Positions 23,536-33,959 of a DNA stretch of 64,000 nucleotides are shown here, one piece after another (the stretch's first letter is position 1; every line of letters begins with the position of its first letter). The translations under genes and the position numbers were made by a program. Origin of the DNA: Ancylostoma caninum (lineage: Eukaryota; Nematoda; Chromadorea; Rhabditida; Ancylostomatidae); assembly GCA_037903475.1 (NCBI GenBank), contig JBAJFG010000149.1:434001-498000 (forward strand). The letters are read 5' to 3'. The notes under the pieces are model-generated. The model had not been told where the DNA came from. It saw only the letters and a program-made list of their open reading frames with translations, and did no database searches.

Positions 23536-25759
23536 CATTCTGAGATCTTTAAGCAGCCTGTAAACACCCCTCAATTACGAAGGTTAGGCAGCCTTACCTC
23601 ATGTTACCCGAACAAGTGAATTTCCAAAGAACTAAAATAAAATATGTATGTATAAGTCTCAGGAAAACTTACAGCAAACGTTATTTGCCGAGGAACCATT
23701 CCAGATGCAGAAACTGAGTCACAGCTTGGTGGGATGTTAAACAGGTCCAGCTTATATGAGTGACAGACCAATTCTGTTCAAATAGTACGTATTTCATATT
23801 CCATACATTTGCTAAAGTTTTGTACTATAAACAGTCTTGTTATCGTCAACACTCTGATTACTCTTCAGCCGGAGTGATCGTTATTACTGGACATCTATCT
23901 GCTCTTTAATTTATGATATCCTCATAAATGGCTTCAGCTGTTGCTTTTGCTAGCCTACAGTGCAAAAATTGTTTTCGCATCCATTTTTGGCCTATTACTC
24001 TGTATCAGCTCTTGCTCCAGTATGTCGCTCCACCATGTATATGCAAAAGATGGTTTGGAAATTGCATTCTCGACAGAACACAACACTGATGAAACACAGT
24101 AAATTATTGAAGGTCATATCCTTAGAAATATTGAGTCCCTTATGTTCTTTAGGAAGAGTTTGCATGCAAACTCAGGACATCTGTAACATAGTCGTAATCT
24201 CGGTGAGATTCGACATCTGTTACAGCAAGCATGTAGCAGATCTCTTGCAATCGATTTGAATATTTACCTCATAATGAAGGGTTGCAAGGCGAGCTCCTTT
24301 TTTTTTGCAATTTATCAAGAAACGATGTATGTACACACATCATTGTAATCTGCTTTTACCATATAAATTCTAAGACAGCGATCCAAAGATAGGAGACTTC
24401 CATTAAAGTGAATGAACCCAGCATAAATATCTTGGCCATTTCCAAGCCAAATTTTTTAGGATATATTGGTCACGTCTAATCTGTTGTACCTTTCTGCAAC
24501 ACAAAATTCGCAACATCGGAGAGGAAATCACTTACTAATAAGCATGCACTTGTTTGCAATAGCCTTTGAAAGGTGTAACAAAATGTATGACCAGGAATAA
24601 CTAAACAACTTAAATTGGTCTTCTTTCGTACATAGATGTTTGATGGTATGTACACATATGGTGGGACTATTGTATGCAATTGTTGGACTCTCATCAGCTG
24701 ATTTAGGATGTACTTCAGAAGTACTTTGTTAGTTGTGTAATTCTGCGTACATATATACTGCGTGAACTTTTTCGCTCGCACTTTAATTTAATTTAATTTA
24801 TTTACTCCAATTTAGTTTTTCACTCTATTATTATTATTTTCCATCTAACGAGAAAGGCAAAAGATGAACGAGAACTAGTTTTGATTTTTATGACAGTGTT
24901 ATTGTCACTCACAAAGGGAGATTACCATTTTATTATGATCAGCTCTAGTATCGAAGGGAAGAATAAAGCCTATGCGGTGTTCGAATGGGGTGACTCCTAG
25001 AGGGGAACTCATACAGACTAGCTTGTGCGTCAGTCGTGCGTCAGATGCACTTATTCATTTGCGGGGGAATTTCCATGAAGAATTCCGAGAACTCAATGAA
25101 AAGAACTCGCAGCCTTCGTGAGACCACAAATGCTTGCGTCTGAACTTTATTAGAGATGCAACACGCCTCTCGTTCATAGTGCAGAAGCACGCACGTCGAA
25201 CGCATGCATCTGGTATAAATTGGCCTCAATAGGCTTATGGTAAAATGAGAATTGGTAAACATGTCTGCTACGTAAATAGAAATCTGTCTTTTTAAAATCA
25301 TCATTTTATTCCCTAAAAATGGAGTTTTTTCTCGGTTTGATGCCAACACGGAACCAATTCCGTTCTTTGAAATCGAGTGGGAGATCCTGTCCTTCAGGAA
25401 CGGGTTAAGATGTCAACTCTCCCATTTACACTTTAAAATTTCTGCAGATCTAAATCAAATCAAATCTGGAAAACACATGATACGCCGTGCAGTCTCTGCA
25501 AAGGTCATTTACAACACCTCTCTCTGCTAATATGCACTGTTGTTGCCCTTTGAGATATTCTTCAGTTTCTGGATGTATGTACGTACGCACCCATTGATAT
25601 GGATGGCATCAGTACCACAATATTCTAAGCACAACCGCTTTCTAACAGGAATAGTTATAGCCTGTAAGTCTTTATTTGAACGCAAGTAATAGTAAGAGAA
25701 TTATACAGGAGATCCTTCTGGAACACACGAGATCACTGAGATTCCACCGATGCGTGTGG
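23536..25759. other. no recognised gene; one diverged dispersed repeat
   Basis: AT-rich and without supported genes. Around 25018-25235 lies a diverged repeat with GTGCGTCAG...GCGTCAGATGCAC at one side and GCATCTGGTATAAATTGGCC at the other, related to the MITE at 58030-58251. Short (TTTAA)n repeats occur near 24785. Confidence 0.45.
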
Positions 25760-25924
25760 CTAGCCTCGTGCAGAACAGCCAATACCATTGCACAAAAGAA
25801 ACAGCCCATTGTTGTTGTCACCAGCCACCCAGTTGCCGTACGGATCGGGGTGAAATCCAGGCCATGCTAGCTGACACATGGATACAGTGAGCAGAAAGAA
25901 TAAAATGAGAAGACGGAGGTACAT
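25760..25924 (-). CDS. small secreted protein, 54 aa (paralogue 1)
   Basis: I do not recognise the family. The product starts MYLRLLILFFLLTVSMCQ, a clear signal peptide, and continues with the short mature part LAWPGFHPDPYGNWVAGDNN and NGLFLLCNGIGCSARG before a TAG. The start at 25924 is preferred over an upstream in-frame Met because it puts the hydrophobic core at the N-terminus and aligns with the paralogue at 50715. A TATA-like GATATAAAGG lies about 40 bases upstream. The two cysteines in the mature part could form one disulfide. A one-base difference (TAG versus CAG) stops this copy where the other continues. Possible neuropeptide-like or nematode-specific secreted peptide; function unknown. 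Confidence 0.6.
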   Translation of the reverse strand: MYLRLLILFFLLTVSMCQLAWPGFHPDPYGNWVAGDNNNGLFLLCNGIGCSARG

Positions 25925-26060
25925 TCTGAGTGGATGGATGGGCTGCTCATACGTCACCTTTATATCACTTTCACAGCGCTAGTAGGTTGTTTGGCGACAT
26001 CCCACAAGAACCAAGTTTTTGCTATACTTTTGGCACCATTTACGTCACACAGGCAGAAAA
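25925..26060 (-). promoter_or_regulatory. upstream region shared by the two secreted-protein genes
   Basis: Reading toward the gene: GGTGCCAAAAGTATAGCAAA, then TGATATAAAGG, then CACTCAGA just before ATG. The paralogue has GGTGCCAGAAGTATAGCAAA, TGATATGAAGG and CACTCTGAA in the same order. Conservation outside the coding part suggests promoter elements, including a TATA-like box. Confidence 0.6.
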
Positions 26061-26819
26061 CACGCCGCAGAGACCAAAAAGTTCTCCGTTCACGACGTTT
26101 GAAGGCCGGGTGTTCTGCCTCTGTCGACAATCACGTGTTCATGGCGGCAAACATGTGAAATAATGAAAAGGAATAAATCTGTGCCAGGTATTTCCTTTTG
26201 GATTTGTTTAGCTTTTCACGCTTCCAATACGATCAGAGTGTGCCGGAAGTACAGAATGAACGAGAAAAAAACTACCAAAAACCGAACAACCGGTTCTTGC
26301 GAGGATCATATGGAGCTCAGGTGATACGTTTGATCTGGTCTAACAGAAAGACGATTGTGCATTTTTCGTTTTACATTTTAAATATAATTCAGAGTAAAGC
26401 GAGGACCTGGGCGGCATAGTTTTTTATCCGTGCATGGTTTATCTGTTTGCGTCGCCAGCACTGTGCGTTACAGAAATATGGAGTTCCGTTAATCCGTAAC
26501 TCGCATACACACTAACCGATAATCATCATTGGTGCTTTAATCCGTTAACTTATTAGATGGAGAAGTTGCATCACTTTATATGTCACTAGCTCCAATATAT
26601 TCGCCGGTTTTGTGATCGGTAAATTGGAGTGAACTGTATAAATTGTGCAAAAAAAAAGAAGTAAATTGCAGGTGTATGTACAGAGCAATACAGGTTTTCC
26701 TTTATCAAGCAATTTCCCACTTGCTCTTTCTACTTTCCAAAAAAGAAGAAGAAAAATTTGAATAGCGTGAATATTCTCCAGCACAACACTGCTTACTTCT
26801 TACCTACCTCCATTACAAG
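26061..26819. other. no recognised gene
   Basis: Contains a stretch near 26455-26560 with repeated CGTTAATCCGTTA-like words, also seen near the arms of the inverted-repeat element at 34-36 kb. No coding exon supported. Confidence 0.4.
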
Positions 26820-27200
26820 GTCATACCAATCTTCACTACGTCGTTTTTAGAACCCAAGTCATGGACTAGAGCAAGGAACCTGGAGAGAGCAGGTGCCTCT
26901 TTTGAGTTGTGGTTGTAACAGTCCTTTAATCCACCCAGCACTCGGCACCATACAGCGCGACAGGACGTACCACGGTACGGTAGATCTTCGACTTGAGCCA
27001 GTCTGGTATCTCCTTGTCACACAGCACATCAGTAAGTGAGCGCCACTTCAACCACACAGCGGTGACGCGTGCGGTGATCTTATGGGTGAGGGCTGCCGTC
27101 TGATGGAACCACTGAGCCGAGGTATTTGAACGTAGCGGCTCGCGAAAGATTCAAGCCATTAACTTTCATAGTGCCGGATTCGTGTTATCGGTGGTCAAAT
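26820..27200 (-). pseudogene. reverse-transcriptase C-terminal fragment of a non-LTR element
   Basis: The minus strand encodes, in one main frame, VNGLNLSRAATFKYLGSVV, a gap, then ARVTAVWLKWRSLTDVLCDK, IPDWLKSKIYRTVVRPVALY and GAEC, followed by a stop and degraded sequence. This is the YLGS...K.KIYRT..RP..LYG.E block found after the RT domain of RTE/BovB-like elements. It differs clearly from the intact RTE at 13.5-16.4 kb, so it is a second family. It abuts the minisatellite. Confidence 0.7.
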
Positions 27201-27254
27201 ACTGAGCCCTATTTAATCACCCCCGAAAAATCAAATGGACGCAATGCAATATTT

Positions 27255-28252
27255 TCAAAGTCGATAAGGGTGCGCCGGCGTCCAAAAGTGAGGAAACGCC
27301 TGGAGTCGGGTCCAACGGTGTGATAAGGGTGCGCCGGCGTCCAAAAGTGGAGAAACGCCTGGAATCGGGTCCGACGGTGTGGTAAGAGTGCGCCGGCGTC
27401 CAAAAGTGGAGAAACGCCTGGAATCGGGTCCAACCGTGTTGTAGGGGTGAGCCGGCGTCCAAAAGTGGGGAAACGCCTGGAGTCGGGTCCAACGGTGTGA
27501 TAAGAGTGCGCCGGCGTCCAAAAGTGGGGAAACGCCTGGAGTCGGGTCCAACGGTGTGATAAGGGTGCGCCGGCGTCCAAAAGTGGGGAAACGCCGGGTC
27601 CAACGGTGTGACAAGGGTGCGCAAAAGTGGGGAAACGCCTGGAGTCGGGTCCAACGGTGTGATAAGGGTGCGCCGACGTCCAAAAGTGGGGAAACGCCTG
27701 GAGTCGGGTCCAACGGTGTGATAAGGGTGCGCCGGCGTCCAAAAGTGGGGAAACGCCTGGAGTCGGGTCTAACGGTGTGATGAGGGTGCGCCGGCGGAGT
27801 CGGGTCCAACGGTGTGATAAGGGTGCGCCGACGTCCAAAAGTGGGGAAACGCCTGAGTCGGGCGGGTCCAACGGTGTGATAAGGGTGCGCCGGCGTCCAA
27901 AAGTGGGGAAACGCCTGGAGTCGGGTCCAACGGTGTGATAAGGGTGCGCCGGCGTCCAAAAGTGGGGAAACGCCTGGAGTCGGGTCCAACCGTGTGGTAG
28001 GGGTGCGCCGGCGTCCAAAAGTGGGGAAACGCCTGGAGTCGGGTTCAATGGTGTGATGAGGGTGCGCCGGCGGAGTCGGGTCCAACGGTGTGATGAGGGT
28101 GCGCCGGCGTCCAGAAGTGGGGAAACGCCTGGAGTCGGGTTCAATGGTGTGATGAGGGTGCGCCGGCGGAGTCGGGTCCAACGGTGTGATGAGGGTGCGC
28201 CGGCGTCCAGAAGTGGGGAAACGCCTGGAGTCGGGTCCAAAGGTGTGATAAG
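27255..28252. repeat. 59-bp minisatellite, about 17 copies
   Basis: Unit of about 59 bp containing GTGCGCCGGCGTCCAAAAGT, GGGGAAACGCCTGGAGTCGG and GTCCAACGGTGTGAT. Several units carry internal deletions (around 27600, 27790, 28065, 28165). The unit has no stop on the minus strand in any frame and 59 is not a multiple of 3. A run of copies therefore leaves long open frames of 343 and 370 codons that cycle through three readings of the same unit. I do not regard these as genes. Confidence 0.92.
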
Positions 28253-28399
28253 GCAACTCTAACGTGCTGTCTAGTGTAAAGGAGAATTTTACGAGTTTTA
28301 TTGAACTGCAAACTTTCTGTGAAATTCCAAACTTGGTTTTCCCTTTGCTATGGTTATCTTTGTGCATATGCCTAATTAAGAGCAGGGCCTGAAACTCAC

Positions 28400-28667
28400 C
28401 ATGCTAGGGCGTTGTTTTTTGGTGGCGTTCAGTTCTTCAGTCAATAGCGTTCGAAAGTTTGGAGGAAGCGCTCTCTCCTCCAACTCCTCCAGGCAGTCAG
28501 GAACGGATCCTGATTGTGTTACGGCCGAATAAGCGACTGGGAGAAGGAAGAAGGCCTGTAGGAGACCTGTTTTGCACAAATAGCCATTTGACATCTCCTC
28601 ACTACGCTTAAAATGATTTCGGAATGTCAGAAAACCACTCACCAGTTCAGTACAAATGTTTGGAATT
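28400..28667 (-). CDS. two exons of an unidentified protein-coding gene (partial)
   Basis: A 25-base exon (28667-28643; encodes IPNICTEL, preceded by ATCCGCAG and followed by GTGAGT) joins in frame to a 156-base exon (28555-28400; preceded by CCTACAG, followed by GTGAGT). The second exon encodes AFFLLPVAYSAVTQSGSVPD then CLEELEERALPPNFRTLLTE and ELNATKKQRPSM. The strong donor, matching phases and protein-like composition argue for a real gene. I cannot name the family. The adjoining exons are not identified, so part may lie beyond the minisatellite on the 3' side. Confidence 0.5.
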
Positions 28668-28779
28668 CTGCGGATTTTGAGTTTATGAATACAAGTTCGG
28701 ACGATCTACAAAGGGAGGGACCCTTAGCATCAATATTTCGTAGGGTATCTTCTCCAGAACGCCAGGAACTCGTAGGCCC

Positions 28780-29677
28780 TTTCAAAGCCTAAGCCGAAAC
28801 GGGAGCATGGAAAGTGGTCGACGCGCTAGACACCATCTTGATCTTCAAAAAGGCGACCGAAAGGGGTAGGTTTAATCAGACCTTATGCAAATTGTACAGG
28901 ACATTACGAGATACTTGGCCCACTACGTTACATCACTTTAAGAAGAGGAAGATGAGTAAATAGATTTGGTGTGACTCGAGCGAAGAACACAAATGTCGCT
29001 ACGTGCACGACTGCATATGTTTGATCTACTGACATCCTAGCAAGCCGTTTCTTGACCGGATTATCATTAGTCATGCAGGGTGGGTCATGCACGAAATTAG
29101 GAAGAGGTCGTTCCAGGATCTGGTATCAGTTACCTACAAAGAAAGGGGCATACCACCGCTATACCTTCAGAATTTTTTTTGTCCTATTTTGGTCTGCAAT
29201 TTGAGTAGTCCGCAACCACTGTTTTCCAAACAGGTGCACGTTATTGTTGAGTAATACTCTCTTTTATCGAAAACAATTATGGGAAAACTTTTAAGTATAA
29301 GGCCAATACAGCCAAGCAAATGTGCTCCGCTGCTGTTGCGAGATAACCCATATCAGCATGTTACAGTGTCAATCGTGTGAAAAATGGACCAACCCGTCTC
29401 TGAAATTCTCACGTATTCCATACACTCCTTGGACCTGTCTCCAACAGAATGTATCTCTTTCAAGCTTCTGTATCGTTACATCGCCTGTGAAACTCTCAAG
29501 GAAGAGACCCTACTCGAAAACGATATGTGCCGCTTGTTTAGGTATAAACCTGTCAAGTTTGAGGCTTCTGCAAGAATCTTTATGTGCCGTAATGGCAACA
29601 TTATGCTCGTGCTAATGCTTTTTAAACTGATTGAAACTGTTGATATTGAGCCGACTTATGGCGTTTCAAAAAATTAG
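28780..29677 (+). pseudogene. degraded mariner transposase
   Basis: Scattered frames show mariner-type blocks in order: KPFLDRIIISHAGWVMHEIR (about 29042-29101; normally FLDRI.T.DE.W with a catalytic D replaced here), then a HVSVSIVEKMDQPV-like segment near 29358-29400, then HSLDLSPTECISFKLLYRY and KEETLLENDMCRLFRYKPVKF up to the stop at 29677. Stops and frameshifts separate the blocks. Mariner transposases cut and paste DNA at TA; this copy is dead. I could not find its terminal repeats. Confidence 0.7.
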
Positions 29678-30480
29678 GTGAAACTGCCCCAGAACTTCTG
29701 CACGCACCCAATACAAAAACACGTTCATCTTACACACATTCAGAATAGATTGTCAAACAAAACGATTTGTACAGCAGTTTTTGTAAAAACATGTCTTTAA
29801 ACTGATATATCCAATTAGCAAATATCCAAGGTACAAATTACTTTCCATTTATGTTCATTTCTACGACCTCGTGCAGTACTCGTATTTGTGAGCCATTTAC
29901 ATTACGTTCGTATTGTCTAAGCTTCACCGATTCTTCTTTGGTGCAAAACAAAGCTACCACCACTACCCTATCCGCATGCTCATCAACTTTTACATATAAA
30001 AGCATAACCTCCACTTGTTCACATCTCATAGAGTAGTTCTCATTTTTCTTCAAGAATCAAAGAAGAGGAGGGCACACAAGGGACTCCTGGACAAGTCAAG
30101 TAAGTTTATATGTGTATATGTTTGTTACTGTACATTTATGTGTAGTTTCATATGTGGACCTGGTATTCGTGCATGTAAATTTTAAAATTGTGCTACACAT
30201 TGAAATTGTGTATTTTTCAAGAACTATCCAAATGCACGCATATGTAGGTCTATATGTGTTTTACATATACATACATGCCTACATACATACATTTGTGTAT
30301 GGATTTACATGTAAGTGTTTTTTATACATAATCATAAAAATCACTAATACACATCATAAGTTTCCCTTACCTTACTGACGAGTGCAGGAAGAAACCTATA
30401 ATATAGCTTTGTTTTCGTATAAGGATGATGCACGAAACGAAAACAAGCATCAGATCCTGAAATGAAATATAGAATTTCTC
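29678..30480. other. no recognised gene; ATG/TAC-rich simple sequence
   Basis: 29.7-30.1 kb shows no supported gene. 30.1-30.36 kb is rich in TATGTGTATATG/TACATACAT-like words (low complexity). Confidence 0.45.
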
Positions 30481-31290
30481 TCCTTTGCTTAACAAGAAGA
30501 ATATTGCACGAAGGAGGCGATAGTCTGATCCGGTGTAGAACTTTGGTACAACACCGACCTCGGTCAGGCATAACTTTCGATTGACGATGATGTGGTCAAT
30601 TTCATTATGGTACTCTACGCCGGGTGATTCCCAAGTCCAGCGTAGGGAGATTGGCGTCTGAAGTTGTGAGAACTCAGACAGCCTCTTCCCTGTAGAACTT
30701 TCCCACGTCCATTGAGAAGGCCTCAATCTCCTCTTCGCCGTAGCTGGAAGTTGGAGCGTAGGCGACGAAGATTGTCAAAGCCGAGATTGATCCACATCTT
30801 CTCAAACGTCCGACTCGGGTTGTTAGTTGTTCGAATGAGTCGATGTTTACGACCAAGTTCGTTTTGACGAGGACACCGACTCCACCAGCTCCTCTACCGT
30901 CGTAGGTTCCAAGAAAAAGTTCTTCTCCAAGGTGGTGGCCGGTGTCTCCTCGTTTTGATCCGTCTCATTCCGATGATTTCGTACCTGACCTTCCTGGTCT
31001 GCATCATCAAATCCTCAATGGGAGCCTCCGATGCAAGCGTGCGTGCGTTGGAGGTACAGATCGTCATCATAATTCTTCTGGTTTTAGGCAGCCTAGATAA
31101 CCTCTCGAACCTCATCCTCACTGGCGCTGTCGTACCAGTGACTCTTCACTGGCGCTGTCGTACCAGTGAGTGAGATCAGGATAACACTCTCTATTATTGC
31201 TGTGTCGAGCTTGAGATAAATGTAACCCCACAAGAAATAGCTTGCTGGGCTCTATTCCCCCATAGAGAGCTGAGGTAGGAATTTACCGAA
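30481..31290 (-). pseudogene. internal fragment of a second RTE copy
   Basis: The complement matches the RTE from about its position 13395 (leader, with GGGGGAATAGAGCCCAGCAAG in similar form) to about 14345 (endonuclease domain, FYTGSDYRLL). It reads CTSNARTLASEAPIEDLMMQ and DHIIVNRKLCLTEVGVVPKF but has frameshifts. Both the true 5' end and the whole RT domain are missing. A 26-bp piece of leader (CACTGGCGCTGTCGTACCAG) is tandemly duplicated at about 31120-31167. Confidence 0.85.
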
Positions 31291-31734
31291 AAGTTGCCGA
31301 AAACGCCTTCAACGCCTCTAAGAGGTTGAAAGACATAACCATAGCTCTATCGTTGTGCTTTTATTTATATAAGTGCCTGAAGTTTACTCTTTAATGCTCT
31401 TCAGACGAAGACGCAAACAATACGGAACAAATCTCTTCCCTGGCTCGATTTAAAGTAGCAGCCATACTTCGTTTTGGAGTGCAGCTGAAACGAATCCTTT
31501 CTATCATCCTTCAAGCAGACTTGTATGCCTTATGTTGTTTACAGGTGACCTGGCTTCCATCGAATCTCGACTTACCTCTTCAGAACTGGACCATTCATTA
31601 AGGGCAGCAGCAAAAAACTTTGTCCCGATTCTGTGTTGTGATCTTTTCCTGCAATGACAATGTGAATTATGTAGACTTGTCCTACTAATAGATGGCATCT
31701 CTTCTTCAAGATAATTAATTCTTCGAAATACGTA
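31291..31734. other. no recognised gene
   Basis: A minus frame of 64 codons (31504-31698) is the longest present and has no supporting features. Confidence 0.45.
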
Positions 31735-32034
31735 TAGTAATGGTCATCCTGATTCAGTGCTGTTCCTTTGCGGCCATATCATTTTATCATCACGCACCAG
31801 TAGCGCGAGCTGCAAAAACGGGAGCGTAGCGGGGTAAGCCTGGGATGGTTTCATTCATCAGTGTACCGAACTGTTACCGGCCTCCAAATGTTTCATTCAG
31901 ACCATGAATGAAGCTGTTATCCTACAGCACCGCTACACAACCGCTATTGCATTTGCTCGCGCTAGGGATGCATGAAGACATAGTGATATGGTCGGAAAGA
32001 AAACCAGCATTGAATCAGGATGACCGAGAGTATG
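31735..32034. mobile_element. MITE family X, copy 1
   Basis: Terminal inverted repeats GGTCATCCTGATTCAGTGCT (from 31743) and its complement ending at 32025, with one mismatch; outermost bases (ATAGTAAT/ATACTCTC) are partly inverted too. About 290 bp, no coding capacity. A diverged second copy lies at 52520-52810. The target duplication is unclear. Confidence 0.75.
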
Positions 32035-32589
32035 CTCATTTTTTTCTACAGGAGTAACAAATAACATCTAACCCTTCGAAAGTTTTCATGATTCCATCAG
32101 GAGTCGTCTTGTGAAGTATGGACTCGTGAGCTTTCTTTTCCAATTGACAGTCGTATTCCTAGAAATTCTAAGGTGATTTATCAGAATTTCGGATATCGGA
32201 CGGAAATCTCTTGGTTTTTAATGTAAAGTGAGACAATGATCGAATGCGCATAATGCTAGAAACTGGAAGCCACGTAGCTACTGATATTAATGGTAAAATA
32301 GATAACGTGCCAAGTCTTGGAGCTTTGTTTGTACTGCTACTCCTATTTTTTCTCGGAATTTATTGTTCAGCGGTGTCTCTAAGGGTTCAATGGAGTCGAT
32401 TTCAGTGTAAAATGTACGATTCCTGTTTGTGAAGCGCAAACATGTGCCAGAAAGACCCCTGAGGCATTCTGAATCTGTAAGCGGAATCCCAGCAGGTGAC
32501 ACCAACAGAGCTAGAAGTCACAAATAATTTATAAATTCGTTCATCCTGTTTTGAAGAGAGAGTAGGGCGGTTATCCTATTCCAGTCATA
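32035..32589. other. no recognised gene
   Basis: Nothing supported. The segment 32300-32345 (CCAAGTCTTGGAGCTTTGTT) is loosely repeated at 33337-33360, suggesting an old duplicated repeat. Confidence 0.4.
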
Positions 32590-32880
32590 CCTCGAGGTTG
32601 GTAGCAGACTCCCTGCGGGTCCACCGCTTGATAAGGCGCCGGCGCCGAGAAGCGAAGGAGACGGGTCCACCGCTGTGATACGGGTGTGCCGACGCCGAGA
32701 ATTGGGGAGTCGGGTCCAACGGTGAGATAAGGGTGCGTCGGCGTCCAAAAGTGGGGACGCCTGGAGTCGGGTCAAACGGTGCGATAAGAGTGTGCCGGTG
32801 TCTAAAAGTGATGAAACGCTTGGAGTCGGGTTTAACGGTGTGAAAAGAGTGCGTTGGCGTCCGGAAGTAGGAGAAAGTCG
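32590..32880. repeat. third locus of the 59-bp minisatellite, about 5 diverged copies
   Basis: Units contain GTCGGGTCCAACGGTGAGAT, GTGCGTCGGCGTCCAAAAGT and variants. They are the same family and orientation as 27.3-28.3 kb but more diverged, with the first units (GCCGGCGCCGAGAA) the most altered. Confidence 0.85.
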
Positions 32881-33606
32881 CTAGGGGTGTCTATTTCCTG
32901 AGCATTGAGGTGCGCTGTCCCTGTTTCGGCCGACCCTCGCACTTACATTACCTGGGTGCGCATTGTTTCCTTCCGTATCCGTACTCTCTGTTCGTTACGT
33001 TCGTATCTGACTGAATCACTCTTATCACTTGAATTACCACAACAACCATTTAAGCATAAATCATTTCAAAATTACATTTGCAGTGGATTGGTTGCATCCA
33101 TTTCTTCACAGCCATTAAGGCCAACTTAGGAGCGTTACTACGCTATCATGAGAGGAGGCTACCACCTACGAGATCAAGAGCTTTTCATAACTGCGTGGGA
33201 GGTACAGATACCGCCAGAGATTTACTCAGCCCATTTACACACTTTTGTTTACATTTACTGTGAAGTATGCGAGCGAAGCGAACATTGGCAGAGGTTCGGA
33301 AGTCCGGTGTTGGCCGTACTGATGTTTAAAATAACTTGCCAAGTTTTGGAGCTTTTGTTGCACTGCCCCTCTTATTTTGTTTCGGATATTCTTCTTAAGT
33401 GGAGAATCGGAACACTCGGAAAGGTCTTTGAGCTCTGCTACTGCGACGGAGAAGATCTAAAAAATGCTCTCAAAACAAAAAAAAAGCAGCGGAACCATTT
33501 ATTTTATCCATGTTTGGGGAAGAGTGCGTGTGTCGGTTTGCTGTGTCTGTTTGTGTTTGTGTCAGTGCGTGTTTATTTGCTGATTGAACACTTTTTTTAA
33601 TGTGAA
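32881..33606. other. no recognised gene
   Basis: A 150-codon plus frame (33148-33600) is the largest. It ends in a TGTGTTTGTG-type low-complexity tract and shows no family motif or splice evidence, so it is not called. Confidence 0.4.
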
Positions 33607-33849
33607 TTATGCTTTTGTGAGCCGTACACGAGGTTTTTATTGAAAGTCGCACAAAAGGTGCGACTTTCATTCCCACTAGTTACGTGATTTTGAAGGGTTC
33701 TTGATTGCTTGACCAACGCGGCGTTTGTGGGGCTACATTCATAGGTCAGTTAGGCTCCCCTAGGCCCGAAGGCGAAGCGGACGAAATTTTGGCCAATAAT
33801 ATAATAAAATGTTCACTAACAACCTCGTGTACGGCTCACAAAAGCATAA
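33607..33849. mobile_element. 243-bp inverted-repeat element (MITE)
   Basis: Perfect 29-bp terminal inverted repeat beginning TTATGCTTTTGTGAGCCG at 33607-33635 and mirrored at 33821-33849. Inside the left end is a perfect hairpin GAAAGTCGCAC-AAAAG-GTGCGACTTTC (33640-33666). No coding capacity. A TA target is possible but not certain. Confidence 0.75.
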
Positions 33850-33959
33850 GTCATACTGATCTACGAATGCGAATCTCTTCAAGGATGACCGAACTTGGGA
33901 AGTGAGCAGTTTCTATTCTAGCTGTTTCTGCCGAGATTGTTATGCAATTGCATTTTGTT

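Noticed and set aside
27209..28367. Open frames of 343 and 370 codons on the minus strand
   Set aside because: They are made only of the stop-free 59-bp minisatellite unit read in rotating frames. There is no start context or non-repeat coding sequence.
33148..33600. 150-codon plus-strand frame
   Set aside because: No motif, no splice context and a low-complexity end.
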